A stretch of DNA of 64,000 nucleotides, from NCBI GenBank assembly GCA_964549765.1, contig CAZJWR010000011.1, forward strand, positions 1 through 64,000. The letters run 5' to 3'. Made by a program: the position numbers and the translations under genes. The notes under the pieces are model-generated. The model did not search any database and was not told the origin of the DNA. It saw only the letters and a list, made by a program, of their open reading frames with translations. This document shows, piece after piece, positions 9,401 to 18,274 of the stretch. This stretch comes from CAZJWR01 sp964549765 (lineage in GTDB: Bacteria > Zixibacteria > MSB-5A5 > GN15 > JAAZOE01). Every line of letters starts with the position of its first letter. The first letter of the stretch is position 1.

Positions 9401-9843
9401 GCTACTTCACCTTTCTGGCACGCCGAGAGCGCAATCAGGCCTTCGTGATGTTCGGTCAGCAGTTCGCGGTCGACCCGAGGCCGATGGTAGAACCCTTCGA
9501 GGTAGGCCGCCGAGGAGAGCTTCATCAGGTTTTTATACCCGGTCTGGTTTTTGACCAGCAGGACCAAATGAAAGCCGCCGTCGGGATAGCCCTCGACGCG
9601 GGCGTGCTCCGTGCGCTTGGTACCGGCCACATACGTTTCCATACCGATAATCGGTTTAACGCCGGCGCCGGTGGCCTTTCGGTAGAACTCTATGGCGCCG
9701 AACATGTTGCCATGATCGGTGATTGCCAGAGCAGGCATGTTCATTCGCTTGGTCGCGGCGATGAGGTCATCGATGCGGCTCGCTCCGTCCAGGAGCGAGT
9801 ACGAGGTATGATTATGCAGATGAACGAATCCACTGTGCTTCAT
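6406..9843 (-). CDS. dnaE: DNA polymerase III subunit alpha
   Basis: A 1145-residue replicative polymerase of the DnaE1 type. The N-terminal PHP domain is present (HLHNHTSYSLLDGA at about 8-21). The palm carries the catalytic aspartates in PDIDIDFGDRKRD near residue 401 and the conserved GPGRGSAAGSLVSYCL. The fingers region, tandem HhH and OB-fold (RVGGIIQSVNAKIDKRG near 960) follow in the usual order. Length is typical of the family. The gene stands alone between convergent or co-directional neighbours, and a possible promoter lies 30-60 bases upstream. Confidence 0.97.
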   Translation of the reverse strand: MKHSGFVHLHNHTSYSLLDGASRIDDLIAATKRMNMPALAITDHGNMFGAIEFYRKATGAGVKPIIGMETYVAGTKRTEHARVEGYPDGGFHLVLLVKNQTGYKNLMKLSSAAYLEGFYHRPRVDRELLTEHHEGLIALSACQKGEVAYWLARDNIAKAEEAARYHSQTFGEDNFYIEIQNHGLDGEKKLLPMLVDLAGRLSLPLVCTNDCHYLKQEDCEAHDALLCIQTGKLVTDTDRMRYETDQIYFKSPEEMQAVFADYPEAIDNTIKIAERCNLEIELGKLLLPAFPIPDKSKTPDQYLEDLCRIGLKERYLTITPELEQRLTYELGVIKQLKWAGYFLITKDFIDYARNHDIPVGPGRGSAAGSLVSYCLGITTVDPIEYELLFERFLNPERISMPDIDIDFGDRKRDQVIKYVEETYHSENVTQIITFGTMAARAVVRDVGRVLAMPYAEVDKIAKMIPAVSDMTLKKAIKQNAELKALIESDERVARLIRLSRTLEGLTRHASTHAAGVVIAPANLTDYVPLFRGPKGEKTTQYDMKCVEQVGLLKMDFLGLRTLTVIDDALKMIVADEGKKIDLETIPLDDKVVYDLFGASHTIGIFQFESGGMREYLRKLKPTHLTDLIAMNALYRPGPLDSGMIDIYIDRKQGKEKVVYDHPLLEEVLEDTYGVIVFQEQVLQIANRLAGYSLGQADLLRKAMGKKDPEIMQAQKTRFIDGAVKNKVNQKVAERIFDLIETFARYGFNRAHSTCYALLAYRTAWLKVYHPREFMAALLTSEMNDTDRVVILMEECRRMNIDIMPPDVNESEGAFTVVGDKIRFGLLAIKNVGAGPVEKIMAARATGERFGSLADFVSRVDLSALNKRALESMIKAGAFDSVHPNRRAMHDVLEPMISFGHTIQESSHTVDMFGDGNDDITRKAPDIPDVDDWAVSVRLNGEKEMLGYYVSGHPLARFRRELRSFASLSTQQIAGADDGREVRVGGIIQSVNAKIDKRGNQMAFLTIEDFTGCLELVVFSDCYEKTKSLIRVDGIILASGRISTREGQAAKLIVSNILPLDRLSDFFDCRLVVDVDRRDYERLPQWWSLLQSHPGSKEVILVTRNNGEELLIRPRNLRVKLDGEFIESLKEVLGESNAYLAPAGRA

Positions 9844-9874
9844 GATTCAACCCGGTTGCTTGTAGTTTCGCTAT

Positions 9875-9902
9875 ATGGTAGCAGAAAAACCGATCCGGTC
9901 AA
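9875..9902 (-). promoter_or_regulatory. Possible sigma-70-type promoter for dnaE
   Basis: Reading the minus strand, TTGACC (9902-9897) and TACCAT (9880-9875) are separated by 16 bases and lie 32 bases upstream of the dnaE ATG. The match is moderate; assignment rests on position. Confidence 0.4.
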
Positions 9903-9928
9903 GTCTTAAATTATTTCTTTTTAACCGC

Positions 9929-12184
9929 TTATGGGTCAATGATTTTCGCGTCTTGCGCCAGAATAATATGATCCGGATCGAAACGCACCTTTTCAATCCC
10001 CCGGGGGAACGGCCCCAGGACAAAATCGCGCTGCCGGCCCACGTTATTCAGTCGAACGAGACTTCGTTCGCCGCCGGCGGTCTCGATTTCAACCGGGTAG
10101 GGCGTGGCGAACGACGAATCGACATCGGAGACATCTATACTGATGTACACCATCGCACGGCCCTTCTCATCCGGCTTGATTTCATACCGGCAGACGAATG
10201 AGGGAATCCGCCATTCATACAGCCATTGCTTGAAAAATTCCGCCGCCCGTTCGTCGCCGATATATTTCGCCGCGATACGGATGAAATCGGCATTGGTCGC
10301 CTGTTGGCCGAAAAACGTCTGCCGATATTCGGCGAGCATGGTGTCGAACGTATCGGTGTGATATTGCGGTCCGTCGATTTCAAAGCGCAGCATCCGCAGC
10401 AGCAAGGCCGCCTTGGAATACACCAGGGCGACATAGTCGCCCGGAGAGTATGATAGCAGGAATCTCGATCCCATCGTGATCGGCCCGGCGCGATAGCCGC
10501 GCGAATAATGGCCGAACAGGCGGCCTTCCTCGGTCACCTGTTTTCGCCAGCGGACGGCGATCTCGTCGAATTCGGTCGAATCGTGCATGACGTTCAGTAC
10601 ATACATCGCCGCCGAATATTCGGCCAGCCCCTCCGAGAGCCAGGCCTCACTGAACGACATGGCCACGACGGTGTGCCCCCACCATTGATGCGCCATCTCG
10701 TGCGCCCGGAAGCGGGCCTGATCCTGGCTGGTCTCCAAAGTCACATCCGAGAGATGGATCAATCCCGGACTGCTGAGTCCTTTGCCCCAAGGATAGTCGA
10801 CGATACGGATGGCCGGCGCCAGGGGCGGCCCCCACCAGGCGACGAATGACGAGCAGGCCTGCCGAAGATCAGTCATGACGTTATCGGGGATATCGCGGTT
10901 GAACAAACCCCGGTTGTTTTCCTTGCGGACGAAAAACGTGAGCGGGATGTCGCCGGCCGAATCCTTCAGGGTATCATACACCCCGGAGGAGAAGCTGATG
11001 TACGATATATTATCGGTTGTGAACGACACCGTCCGTTTGTCGCCGACGACCGTGTCGCCGATCTTTTCACCGACGGAGATCAAATCGAGGTCCTTGTGCT
11101 GGGTATAGTGAATCGTGTATTTGCCGAGTTGTCGTTCCGGCAGATGCGGAAACCAGGTGGCGACATTGGCCGGAAAATCGACACCCTCGTAGCGGGCCTC
11201 GATGAATTTCCCGCGAAAATAGACGGTGATTTTGTCCGGCCCATCGGTGACGTTCGGCCGGGGCGCGACATAAAATCCGGTCCGCCATTTCTCTTTAATA
11301 AAATCCAAGGGATTGCCGTCGGCGTCGCGCACCGAGTCGACCCCATGCAGGGCAGGGAGGAGAAAGCCGATCCCGCGACCGGCGTTGCCCGGAGACACAT
11401 ATAAGTCGGATACGGCGGTGAACCGGCCCGATTCCCGGAGATCGATGGAAATTTCGGTAGAATCGATCTGGATCGGGTGGAGGTCGAGGGTCCGGCTCAG
11501 ATCGCCGTCGGCCATGAGATACGGATTGCTGAATTTGTTGTCGTACAGATAAATATTGAGCTGGTCGCTCAAATCGGGCGACAGGTAAACGACCATCTGT
11601 TCATTATCGGTCAGTTGCAGGTCGGTCCAGACAGGAAGCGATCGACCGTCGCGATCCGGCCACAGCCCCAGTTCACCCGGCAGGCTGATGCCGAAATATT
11701 TGTCCGGCGCTTTGACCAAAAACTGCAATTTTTTCCATTCCGGGCGGTGGAGTTTATCCTCGCGCCATCCAGCGGAATCGAGATGCATCGATTCCGGCAA
11801 ATGTTTTCCGCACAGATAGGCAGAGACAAAGGCGACCCTCCGGTGAATCCCGAACCGCTGCCGCCAGCCGACGTTGAGCATGGCGGTGTCAAGAAGCTGC
11901 AATTCGCCATCCCCGGCATAGAAATAATCGTACGAGAGACTGTCGCGGCGGCGATACAATGTGCCGTCGATCAGCAGCAGCCGAACCTTGCCGCCGTAAT
12001 CGATCTGTCTGTCATGGATCGGATAGCTGAATGTCGCCGAGCCGAATTTCTCGGGCACGTCGGGGAAAGCCGGTCGATCATCCGCAAAGGTATTCATCGG
12101 GATCACGGTCGCGGCCAGAATGATGATCTGGACGAGAGTAAGGAGGCGGATCTTGGTGCGAAAAACCATGATTGCAACATTCAT
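9929..12184 (-). CDS. M1-family metallopeptidase, exported
   Basis: A 751-residue protein with an N-terminal signal peptide. The gluzincin zinc site is intact: HEMAH at about residues 495-499, with the third ligand Glu in SEGLAEYSA, the usual 18-residue spacing. A beta-rich N-terminal part precedes the catalytic domain, as in aminopeptidase N-like M1 enzymes; the helical C-terminal part is short. The likely role is periplasmic or outer-surface peptide breakdown. An ATG six codons in (MVFRTK) is an alternative start. The Ala-Arg-rich HEMAHQWWGH motif and spacing make the family call firm; substrate unknown. Confidence 0.9.
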   Translation of the reverse strand: MNVAIMVFRTKIRLLTLVQIIILAATVIPMNTFADDRPAFPDVPEKFGSATFSYPIHDRQIDYGGKVRLLLIDGTLYRRRDSLSYDYFYAGDGELQLLDTAMLNVGWRQRFGIHRRVAFVSAYLCGKHLPESMHLDSAGWREDKLHRPEWKKLQFLVKAPDKYFGISLPGELGLWPDRDGRSLPVWTDLQLTDNEQMVVYLSPDLSDQLNIYLYDNKFSNPYLMADGDLSRTLDLHPIQIDSTEISIDLRESGRFTAVSDLYVSPGNAGRGIGFLLPALHGVDSVRDADGNPLDFIKEKWRTGFYVAPRPNVTDGPDKITVYFRGKFIEARYEGVDFPANVATWFPHLPERQLGKYTIHYTQHKDLDLISVGEKIGDTVVGDKRTVSFTTDNISYISFSSGVYDTLKDSAGDIPLTFFVRKENNRGLFNRDIPDNVMTDLRQACSSFVAWWGPPLAPAIRIVDYPWGKGLSSPGLIHLSDVTLETSQDQARFRAHEMAHQWWGHTVVAMSFSEAWLSEGLAEYSAAMYVLNVMHDSTEFDEIAVRWRKQVTEEGRLFGHYSRGYRAGPITMGSRFLLSYSPGDYVALVYSKAALLLRMLRFEIDGPQYHTDTFDTMLAEYRQTFFGQQATNADFIRIAAKYIGDERAAEFFKQWLYEWRIPSFVCRYEIKPDEKGRAMVYISIDVSDVDSSFATPYPVEIETAGGERSLVRLNNVGRQRDFVLGPFPRGIEKVRFDPDHIILAQDAKIIDP

Positions 12185-12217
12185 CTCATCGATATGACGC
12201 CGGCATCATGCGCGGTA

Positions 12218-12841
12218 TCAAAGAGCATCGACGATAAATTTGACGCCGATGTACAGCAGAAACAGGGCGCACAACGATATCAAAATATAATACGGTTTTC
12301 CGGCCAGCAGTTTCTTCCCGATCGATATCATAAATGATACAAATGTGTACCAGACCAGATCCGACATGATATGGCCGATATAAAAGACGACCGGTCCGGC
12401 CGGGCCGTGCGCCAGCGATTTGGACAGAAACGCCGATCCCACCGTCGCCCACCATACGAACCAGTAGGGATTCGACAGCGAAGCCGTGATGCCCTTGCCG
12501 ACCAGCAGACCGGAACTCGATCCCGGTCGATTGGGATCGAAGCTGATCCGGCGGCGGACGATATCGTATATCATCGCTCCGCCCATGAGCACCAGCGCGG
12601 CGCCGCCGAGGAGACCTATTATTTTGAAGGCGATAGCCGACGCCAAAATTTCCGACAGCCCCACCGCCAGCAATATCACCACGGCCAGTTCGGCGATGGC
12701 GTGCCCGCCGGTGACGATCGGGCCGGTCCAGAATCCCTTGCGGGTCGATTCGGCGATATCGACGGTGAGGAGCGGCCCCGGCATCAGCGCGCCGGAAAAG
12801 CCCACACCGAACGACATCAGCATCAGTTCCAGAAGCGTCAT
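12218..12841 (-). CDS. LysE-family transporter
   Basis: A 207-residue membrane protein with about six segments. The family motif near the N-terminus (FSGALMPGPLL) and the NPYWFVWWATVG segment in the middle are diagnostic of LysE/RhtB exporters, which export amino acids or related small molecules in exchange for protons. It ends 33 bases before the M1 peptidase gene on the same strand; coupling amino-acid export to peptide breakdown is plausible but inferred. Confidence 0.88.
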   Translation of the reverse strand: MTLLELMLMSFGVGFSGALMPGPLLTVDIAESTRKGFWTGPIVTGGHAIAELAVVILLAVGLSEILASAIAFKIIGLLGGAALVLMGGAMIYDIVRRRISFDPNRPGSSSGLLVGKGITASLSNPYWFVWWATVGSAFLSKSLAHGPAGPVVFYIGHIMSDLVWYTFVSFMISIGKKLLAGKPYYILISLCALFLLYIGVKFIVDAL

Positions 12842-12931
12842 ACTGCTATTATACGAAATTTCGCGCCGCCAGAGGAGTTAGAAATCATCTGCCCCGCATA
12901 ATCCGGAAGAAATCGAAGTCGTGTTTCTAAA

Positions 12932-13468
12932 TCAGTCGCCGTGATCGACCGAATCGGTGTCTCCTTCGTCGCCGGGCAGTGATCCCGGGACGGTCTGGCG
13001 CGGTTCGCCCTCGGGCAGGAGCTGGCTTGCCGATCTTATTTCGGGATGACGGATTTTACCTCCCTGGTTGGCCGCTCCCGCCATGAGCGCCAGCACGACC
13101 AGCGACACCAGAAGAACCAGAAATAAATAAAGCCGCGAAAGCCGCCGCCGTTGGCGATAGCCAACCAGACCCAGAAGAGCCAGAAGTCCGAGGATCATCG
13201 CCGAAATAAACGCCACTTCGGCGGCATCCTCGTGTTCGTGAATTAAATCGTGCCGAAGGCCGGGCGTGTGCTCCAAGTACTCGTGCGCCGGATCACCGGT
13301 CAGATATGCCGGGACCGCCGAAAGCGCCACGAAGAAGAGAAGCCATAGGGAGGCTTTAACAAGGATATCCTTGCCGTGGAACAGGGAAACCAGGAAAAAG
13401 ACGACGGCGATCAGCATCCCGATCACGGGAATATGGTTGAAAATTAAATGAAGATGCGCGGCATTCAT
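12932..13468 (-). CDS. Four-helix membrane protein, DUF2231-like
   Basis: A 178-residue protein with four predicted membrane segments and a polar acidic tail. His residues cluster at helix ends (AHLHLIFNHIP at the N-terminus, GDPAHEYLEHTPGLRHDLIHEHED after helix 2 is His/Glu-rich). Similar small proteins are placed in the DUF2231 group; the histidines could bind haem or metal but no function is established. A 90-base gap separates it from the transporter gene downstream. Confidence 0.6.
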   Translation of the reverse strand: MNAAHLHLIFNHIPVIGMLIAVVFFLVSLFHGKDILVKASLWLLFFVALSAVPAYLTGDPAHEYLEHTPGLRHDLIHEHEDAAEVAFISAMILGLLALLGLVGYRQRRRLSRLYLFLVLLVSLVVLALMAGAANQGGKIRHPEIRSASQLLPEGEPRQTVPGSLPGDEGDTDSVDHGD

Positions 13469-13701
13469 GGCACCGGCTCCTTTATGAACACGAATGGAAA
13501 TGCTTAGTTCAGTATGGCAATGAGACTCGGAGATGTCAATATCAAAACAACCGATTTATTGCACGGTCGGAAAACGATATTCGGAGTTTGGCATTTTGGC
13601 GGCAACCGTCTGCGGGCGCGCATCGTCTAAAGAGTTAGTTGAAGGATCATCATGGTGTGGGCGATCAGAATGAATCGTCCATTATTAATCAGGAGGGAAA
13701 G

Positions 13702-14610
13702 ATGCATTTGCGAATCCGAATCGTAGTAACAGCGGCGCTGGCGGCGATCCTTTTAATTTCCACGGCGCACGCGAAGTCGAAGGAGCACCTCAAACAGACT
13801 TTCGATGGCATAGACCGGATCAAGATCGAGACGGTCAGCGGCGATTGCGTCGTCGAGAAGGGTGAAGGCAAGGCTGTCACGTTGACGGTGCTGGGGGTCT
13901 ATTCGCCGCCGGAATCGTTCGACCCAGAGGTGAATCAACGGGGTAGTACACTGTACCTCGAAGAGAACATTCACGGCTCCAATTCCGGCTATTCGACATG
14001 GATTTTGACCGTGCCAGACGGTATCGAAATCGATTTTGAAACGGCATCGGGAGATTTGTCGATCAGCGAAGTGAATGGGAATTTTTCGGCGTCCACGGCC
14101 TCGGGAGATATTGAGATTGAGGAATCATCGGGCAAATATGAGTTTAGCACCGCTTCGGGTGATATCCGCATGGATAAGTGCGACGGTATTTTTGAAATAT
14201 CAACGGCTTCCGGTGACATCCGCACCGCCGGATGTGAGGGCGAATTCGATTTATCGGCCGCTTCGGGCGATATTGCCGCGAGGTTGGTCAAAATCAGCGA
14301 TGAGAGCGAGTTTAGCACGGCCTCGGGTGACGTCGACGTGCGGCTGGCGGCAGCCCTCAATCATGACATACGTGTAGGCACCGCTTCGGGGTCGGCCCTG
14401 CTTGATCTGAACGGATTTCCGGCCAAGGGCCGTTACGAATTCACTGCCAAAGTGCGGCATGGCAAGATCAACTGCCCGTTTGACTTCGACGAGGAAGATA
14501 AATTCGAGGAGCATGGCGACGAATACGTGACGAAGTCCTTTACGAAGGGTACCGACATACCGCTGGTTATGATTCGTACCGCCAGCGGCGAAGCCGCCTT
14601 GCGGAAGTAG
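13702..14610 (+). CDS. Exported DUF4097 repeat protein
   Basis: A 302-residue protein. The start at 13702 is chosen because AGGAGGG lies 5 bases upstream and the following residues form a signal peptide (cleavage near AHA). The rest is a beta-helix-like repeat domain in which [TA]ASG[DES] recurs eight times, mostly every 19-23 residues, as in the DUF4097 family of putative adhesin-like proteins. It is probably periplasmic or surface exposed. A strong terminator follows, and no operon partner is seen. Confidence 0.85.
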   Translation: MHLRIRIVVTAALAAILLISTAHAKSKEHLKQTFDGIDRIKIETVSGDCVVEKGEGKAVTLTVLGVYSPPESFDPEVNQRGSTLYLEENIHGSNSGYSTWILTVPDGIEIDFETASGDLSISEVNGNFSASTASGDIEIEESSGKYEFSTASGDIRMDKCDGIFEISTASGDIRTAGCEGEFDLSAASGDIAARLVKISDESEFSTASGDVDVRLAAALNHDIRVGTASGSALLDLNGFPAKGRYEFTAKVRHGKINCPFDFDEEDKFEEHGDEYVTKSFTKGTDIPLVMIRTASGEAALRK

Positions 14611-14635
14611 CAAAACTGCGAATCGCTCGGATACA

Positions 14636-14669
14636 AAAACCCCGTCTGCACGGGGCGACGGGGTTTTTT
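14636..14669 (+). terminator. Intrinsic terminator of the DUF4097 gene
   Basis: ACCCCGTC (14639-14646) and GACGGGG (14657-14663) form a GC-rich stem followed by six T residues; A residues precede the stem, extending it. Confidence 0.9.
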
Positions 14670-14896
14670 GGTAAACAGGTGAGCACCTCCTACCTATGCT
14701 CTGGCGATGGCGGGCCTTGGCTCGCCAAGTTACAGGTCGGGTCTCACTTTGTCTAACGTACGAGACGATTCTACACATATCGGGCGGTTCCGCCCAACGA
14801 AATAATTGATTTTTCCAATTTTATCTATACACGGGGAAAGCTGAGTGTCTAAACTGCTTCGGGTTTCGACCGGCGCGGCTATTTCTTGCCGGGGCG

Positions 14897-15337
14897 CTAC
14901 CGAGTCAGCCGGTGATTCAACTCCCACAAGGCGTTTTTGTTGCTGTCCCATTTCAGCAATTCGCGCGCTTGACCATAGGGCAGCCAACGAGATTCGGTAT
15001 GTTCGTGCGATAATTTCAAGTTATCGTCTTTCACGCACACGCCGAAACAATATTGGGGAATAACAAGGACGTCTTCTCCCCAGGCGAATCCACAGATGCC
15101 GACGACGGGAATGGTCGACAGCGAGTCCAGCTTGGTATAATCGCTATCGGGAGATATACCGGCTTCCTCATAGGATTCGCGTTTGGCGGCCTCGAGGGGA
15201 GTTTCGTCGTCCTCGCCGCCCCCGGCGATCCCCTGCCACCAGCCCTGATCCGACCGCCGGAAGACGGCGTATTCAATCGTACCGCCACCCATCATCCAAT
15301 AAGGCAATACCAGTATTTGAAACGGCGCTCGCGGCAT
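14897..15337 (-). CDS. Nudix hydrolase
   Basis: A 146-residue protein with a perfect Nudix box (G-x5-E-x7-RE-SYEEAGI, residues about 40-62). It hydrolyses a nucleoside diphosphate linked to another group; the layout and length resemble dihydroneopterin triphosphate/dATP pyrophosphatases (NudB-like), including the C-terminal SHEHTESRWLPY segment. Substrate is not certain. It is transcribed alone. Confidence 0.88.
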   Translation of the reverse strand: MPRAPFQILVLPYWMMGGGTIEYAVFRRSDQGWWQGIAGGGEDDETPLEAAKRESYEEAGISPDSDYTKLDSLSTIPVVGICGFAWGEDVLVIPQYCFGVCVKDDNLKLSHEHTESRWLPYGQARELLKWDSNKNALWELNHRLTR

Positions 15338-15437
15338 AGATAGGCAAATTTAACGATGATTCAAATGTTGTGCAAGGAAAGGTGCCATGGAAAATGAATT
15401 GTCGAAACCCCAAGCGTTTCGACCTACGCGATTCCTA

Positions 15438-16265
15438 TTAACTCGTTTCCTCTCCCCCAATACCCTCCTCCGCAGCAATATCGTGGGCAATTCGCACCGC
15501 TTCTCTTGCAAATTCCAGAGTGCGTTCAAAATCGGTTGGGTCAGCCGGTTGCCTGATCGATATAGCCGGGTTCGGCCGTCCGGCCCAGGCGCGGTCGATT
15601 AAATCCGTCCAGGATCTATCCAAATGTCGCTTTGCCCACTCTGCCCCGGCGCGCTTCGATTCAATCGTACCGTTTCGAAGATCATGCAGCATGCGGCAAT
15701 AGCTCAATACGATAAACGACTGATAAAAACGGTTGTTGAAGCTCTCCGGGGCCGAAAAAATTTCCTGTTTCCAATCACGGATAACGGTGAATATCTCACG
15801 TCGCAGAACATCAGCAGGAATCGGGTCAATTAGTGTCGATGGCTCGGGGCCTGACAGAGTCACACCGTGTTCATGCAGAGTCCATCTAACAACCCCGGTA
15901 TTGCAATGATTCGATCTCTCGAGTTGACTATGCCCATTGTCGAGATACCACAGGTCCTTGCTGCGATTGGCGTAAGCTTTCAGAATCTCTTTGGGGAAAT
16001 AGGAGCCTTCGAGGTGTTTGGCCCATTCCATCCCGATATTGAAGATACGTTTGTGCATTGATTGCAGGGCTTCAAACTGAGACTCGGACAATTCTTTATC
16101 AATGACGATCGCAAAATCACAGTCACTGTGCTCGTCATAATCACCGATCGCGAATGAACCCTGCAGGTAGGCGCCTATGAAGTTGTCGCCAAGGATGTGC
16201 CGGACACTATTCAGGAGTTCCCGGAGCACCAGGTTCAGCTCAGGAAATGGTGTTGCGTCAGTCAC
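15438..16265 (-). CDS. Aminoglycoside-nucleotidyltransferase-like protein
   Basis: A 275-residue protein. The N-terminal nucleotidyltransferase motif is GSFAIGDYDEHSDCDF (residues about 36-51), with the Asp-x-Asp metal ligands. The C-terminal half is the helical domain seen in AadA/ANT(9)-type enzymes (DUF4111-like), including the VLSYCRMLHDLRNGTIESKR segment. It may transfer AMP to a hydroxyl group of an aminoglycoside or another sugar; environmental homologues often have no demonstrated resistance role. Confidence 0.8.
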   Translation of the reverse strand: MTDATPFPELNLVLRELLNSVRHILGDNFIGAYLQGSFAIGDYDEHSDCDFAIVIDKELSESQFEALQSMHKRIFNIGMEWAKHLEGSYFPKEILKAYANRSKDLWYLDNGHSQLERSNHCNTGVVRWTLHEHGVTLSGPEPSTLIDPIPADVLRREIFTVIRDWKQEIFSAPESFNNRFYQSFIVLSYCRMLHDLRNGTIESKRAGAEWAKRHLDRSWTDLIDRAWAGRPNPAISIRQPADPTDFERTLEFAREAVRIAHDIAAEEGIGGEETS

Positions 16266-16380
16266 ACTCTTGCCTTTGGTAATCCCGCTGAAAATCTATT
16301 ATCCTTTACGGCAGATGCGGGGAAAGGTTATGTCCGATTGTGCATGACAAAACCAGTACAGGATTCCCAAGGTTCAGGGA

Positions 16381-16962
16381 TTATTTTTCGGCCGGCAGGG
16401 CGCCGCGGTCGCGCATGATATGCATCAGGATGAGCACCTGCCCGACATGCGCCGCCAGGTGTTCCAAAACATGATAGAGCACCCAGGCGCGGGAGATGCG
16501 GTAATCCTCGACGTTAAAGAACGTATCGAGACTATCGTCGGTCCAGGTGCGTAATTCGCCGTGGACTGCTGAGCGGGCGGCGTTAAGCATGCTTATATAT
16601 TCGTCAAGCGTTTTGCCGGCCAGCGAGGCCGGATGAATCCCCTCGGGCGGCAACGGCAGGCCGTCCTCGTTGCCCCGGATTCCGATCAGTTCCTTGATAC
16701 GCTCGTTGCCGTCCGGTTCGACCGGAATCCCCTTGGGGGCGACCATCAGCCAGAACGTTTCGACGACGGCGTTATGTGCCAAAAGCATACCGATGGTATT
16801 CATGCCAGGATGAAGCTGCCATTCGAGCTGTTCGACGGTCAGGCCCGCGACAGCTCGTTTGAGCCGTGCCAGCAGGTCATCCAACTGGGCGGCGAATATC
16901 CCCACCGTCCGCTGGGTTTGCGGGTCATAGCCGTCGGGTATTTTCAGCTTCGCTTCGTTCAA
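16381..16962 (-). CDS. DinB-like four-helix protein
   Basis: A 193-residue helical protein of the DinB/DUF664 superfamily. The three metal-binding histidines are visible: one in MLLAHNAVVE and two in HVLEHLAAHVGQV near the C-terminus. Members bind Ni or Zn and include thiol-transferases, but most have no assigned substrate. It is not the DNA polymerase DinB. Confidence 0.8.
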   Translation of the reverse strand: MNEAKLKIPDGYDPQTQRTVGIFAAQLDDLLARLKRAVAGLTVEQLEWQLHPGMNTIGMLLAHNAVVETFWLMVAPKGIPVEPDGNERIKELIGIRGNEDGLPLPPEGIHPASLAGKTLDEYISMLNAARSAVHGELRTWTDDSLDTFFNVEDYRISRAWVLYHVLEHLAAHVGQVLILMHIMRDRGALPAEK

Positions 16963-17099
16963 TACGTGCTCATGGTCGTTTAACAGTTTGCCGCAATATG
17001 GGGATTAATTTGAAGACGTCAAGGGAGAATTGGAGGTTTCGCAGACCGGCAGACGGAAAGCCGAATTTCCCGCAGAAAGCTGTGGGGCACGCGGGGGAA

Positions 17100-17711
17100 T
17101 CACCTTTTCTTATTGTCAGACAAAGCGAGAATTTTTCGCGAGTCCCGTGCATAAATCGGGTCAATCGAAACGCATTCGTTACCCGTCATAATGAGGCCGC
17201 TGAGGTCAATCATAATCAATTGCGCATCTGCTTGCCCCCGAAATTCGGCGACTTTCTTGATTGAATCAATACTACAGATGAATTCGATGTGAAAATACTG
17301 CGACACCCATCGCTTCCCATCTATATTCCGGCCTTCGTATTTGGACTTCCAGACGTCTTCGATCGACATCGAGATTCCACCGATTTGGACCGCGACATCG
17401 TATGGCAGATATGTGGGCAGGGAATCCGATTTTGGCCAGTCGACCATTATTCGCAACGTCAGTTGATAATTCTCGTCCTTCTTCTCGGGCGGTGTCGTAT
17501 ATCCGTATAAAGATAATTCTCCTACCCCATCCAGAAGGATTGCTTTGTAATCAAACAATATATTATCGGGATAGCTGGCTTTCTTCTCAAATTGAATTTC
17601 ACCTTCGGATACTCGGAACACCCACTCCGGATCGACAAAACATGCGGAAAGCAGAATACCCAGGATTGCGATGATCAGTATTCCAGGACATATATGCAGA
17701 AACCGACTCAT
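17100..17711 (-). CDS. Hypothetical lipoprotein
   Basis: A 203-residue protein with a signal peptide ending in LLSAC (lipobox Cys at about 24). The mature part is beta-rich with no motif I recognise. Its upstream region carries one copy of a 65-bp repeat (17726-17792). It may belong with the two small lipoproteins upstream, with which it shares orientation but no evident similarity. Confidence 0.65.
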   Translation of the reverse strand: MSRFLHICPGILIIAILGILLSACFVDPEWVFRVSEGEIQFEKKASYPDNILFDYKAILLDGVGELSLYGYTTPPEKKDENYQLTLRIMVDWPKSDSLPTYLPYDVAVQIGGISMSIEDVWKSKYEGRNIDGKRWVSQYFHIEFICSIDSIKKVAEFRGQADAQLIMIDLSGLIMTGNECVSIDPIYARDSRKILALSDNKKR

Positions 17712-17725
17712 GACGAACGTATATA

Positions 17726-17792
17726 CTTGCCCGCCGAGTTCGTCAATTAATTTTATGGCTTTTTACCCGCCACAAATGGTGGGCCACCCGGC
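17726..17792. repeat. 65-bp interspersed repeat, copy 1
   Basis: This copy is nearly identical to 18742-18806 (both run CGAG-TT-GTCAATTAA, a TATGG segment, then ACCC-CA-AAATGGTGGGCCACCCGGC). It contains a small palindrome around AAAT (CCA/TGG arms). It lies between the 17100-17711 start and the 17794-18144 stop. Confidence 0.85.
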
Positions 17793-17793
17793 G

Positions 17794-18144
17794 TTAATAA
17801 CCATAAAGCCCTTTGACTCTTAATGATTTTTTCCATATTACGACTATATCTTCTTCTCCCCCCGGTCCAGATACCACTGTATCCTGAATAAGTTCAGTGC
17901 AAATCGTGTAATGCACCTCATAAGTACTGTCGGTCTCGAAAATTCTTCTATCCCGGAACAAATAATCGATGGATACTAATGACATTGTCCTATCTGCGAG
18001 CTGCTCCACCACGAGGATCTCTTCCTTCCGAGACAGCGCGGCAGATTTCGTATTTTGGTCCTCAGTGGAATATTCACCTTTTGGACATAAAGAGCAGCCA
18101 GCAAGCAGTATCACACCCGCGAATAACAGAGTAGTCCTTAGCAT
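17794..18144 (-). CDS. Small lipoprotein, tandem paralogue A
   Basis: A 116-residue lipoprotein (LLAGC lipobox, Cys at about 17) with AGGAGGT 5 bases before the ATG. Its centre (SIDYLFRDRRI, then ETD and YEV-YT) is shared with the adjacent gene at 18275-18628, showing a tandem duplication. No known domain is recognised. The conserved core suggests a small secreted fold with an unknown ligand. Confidence 0.7.
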   Translation of the reverse strand: MLRTTLLFAGVILLAGCSLCPKGEYSTEDQNTKSAALSRKEEILVVEQLADRTMSLVSIDYLFRDRRIFETDSTYEVHYTICTELIQDTVVSGPGGEEDIVVIWKKSLRVKGLYGY

Positions 18145-18274
18145 CCGTACCTCCTGTCAAGTCTGTGATTGTCCCGGCGACAAGCGCCCCGTATGTCCCG
18201 AATCATTACTTCGCAAACTCCACGAAAAGACATTTCCTTCAACTGCAATAATCGAAGGGTATCGGCTTTTCAAT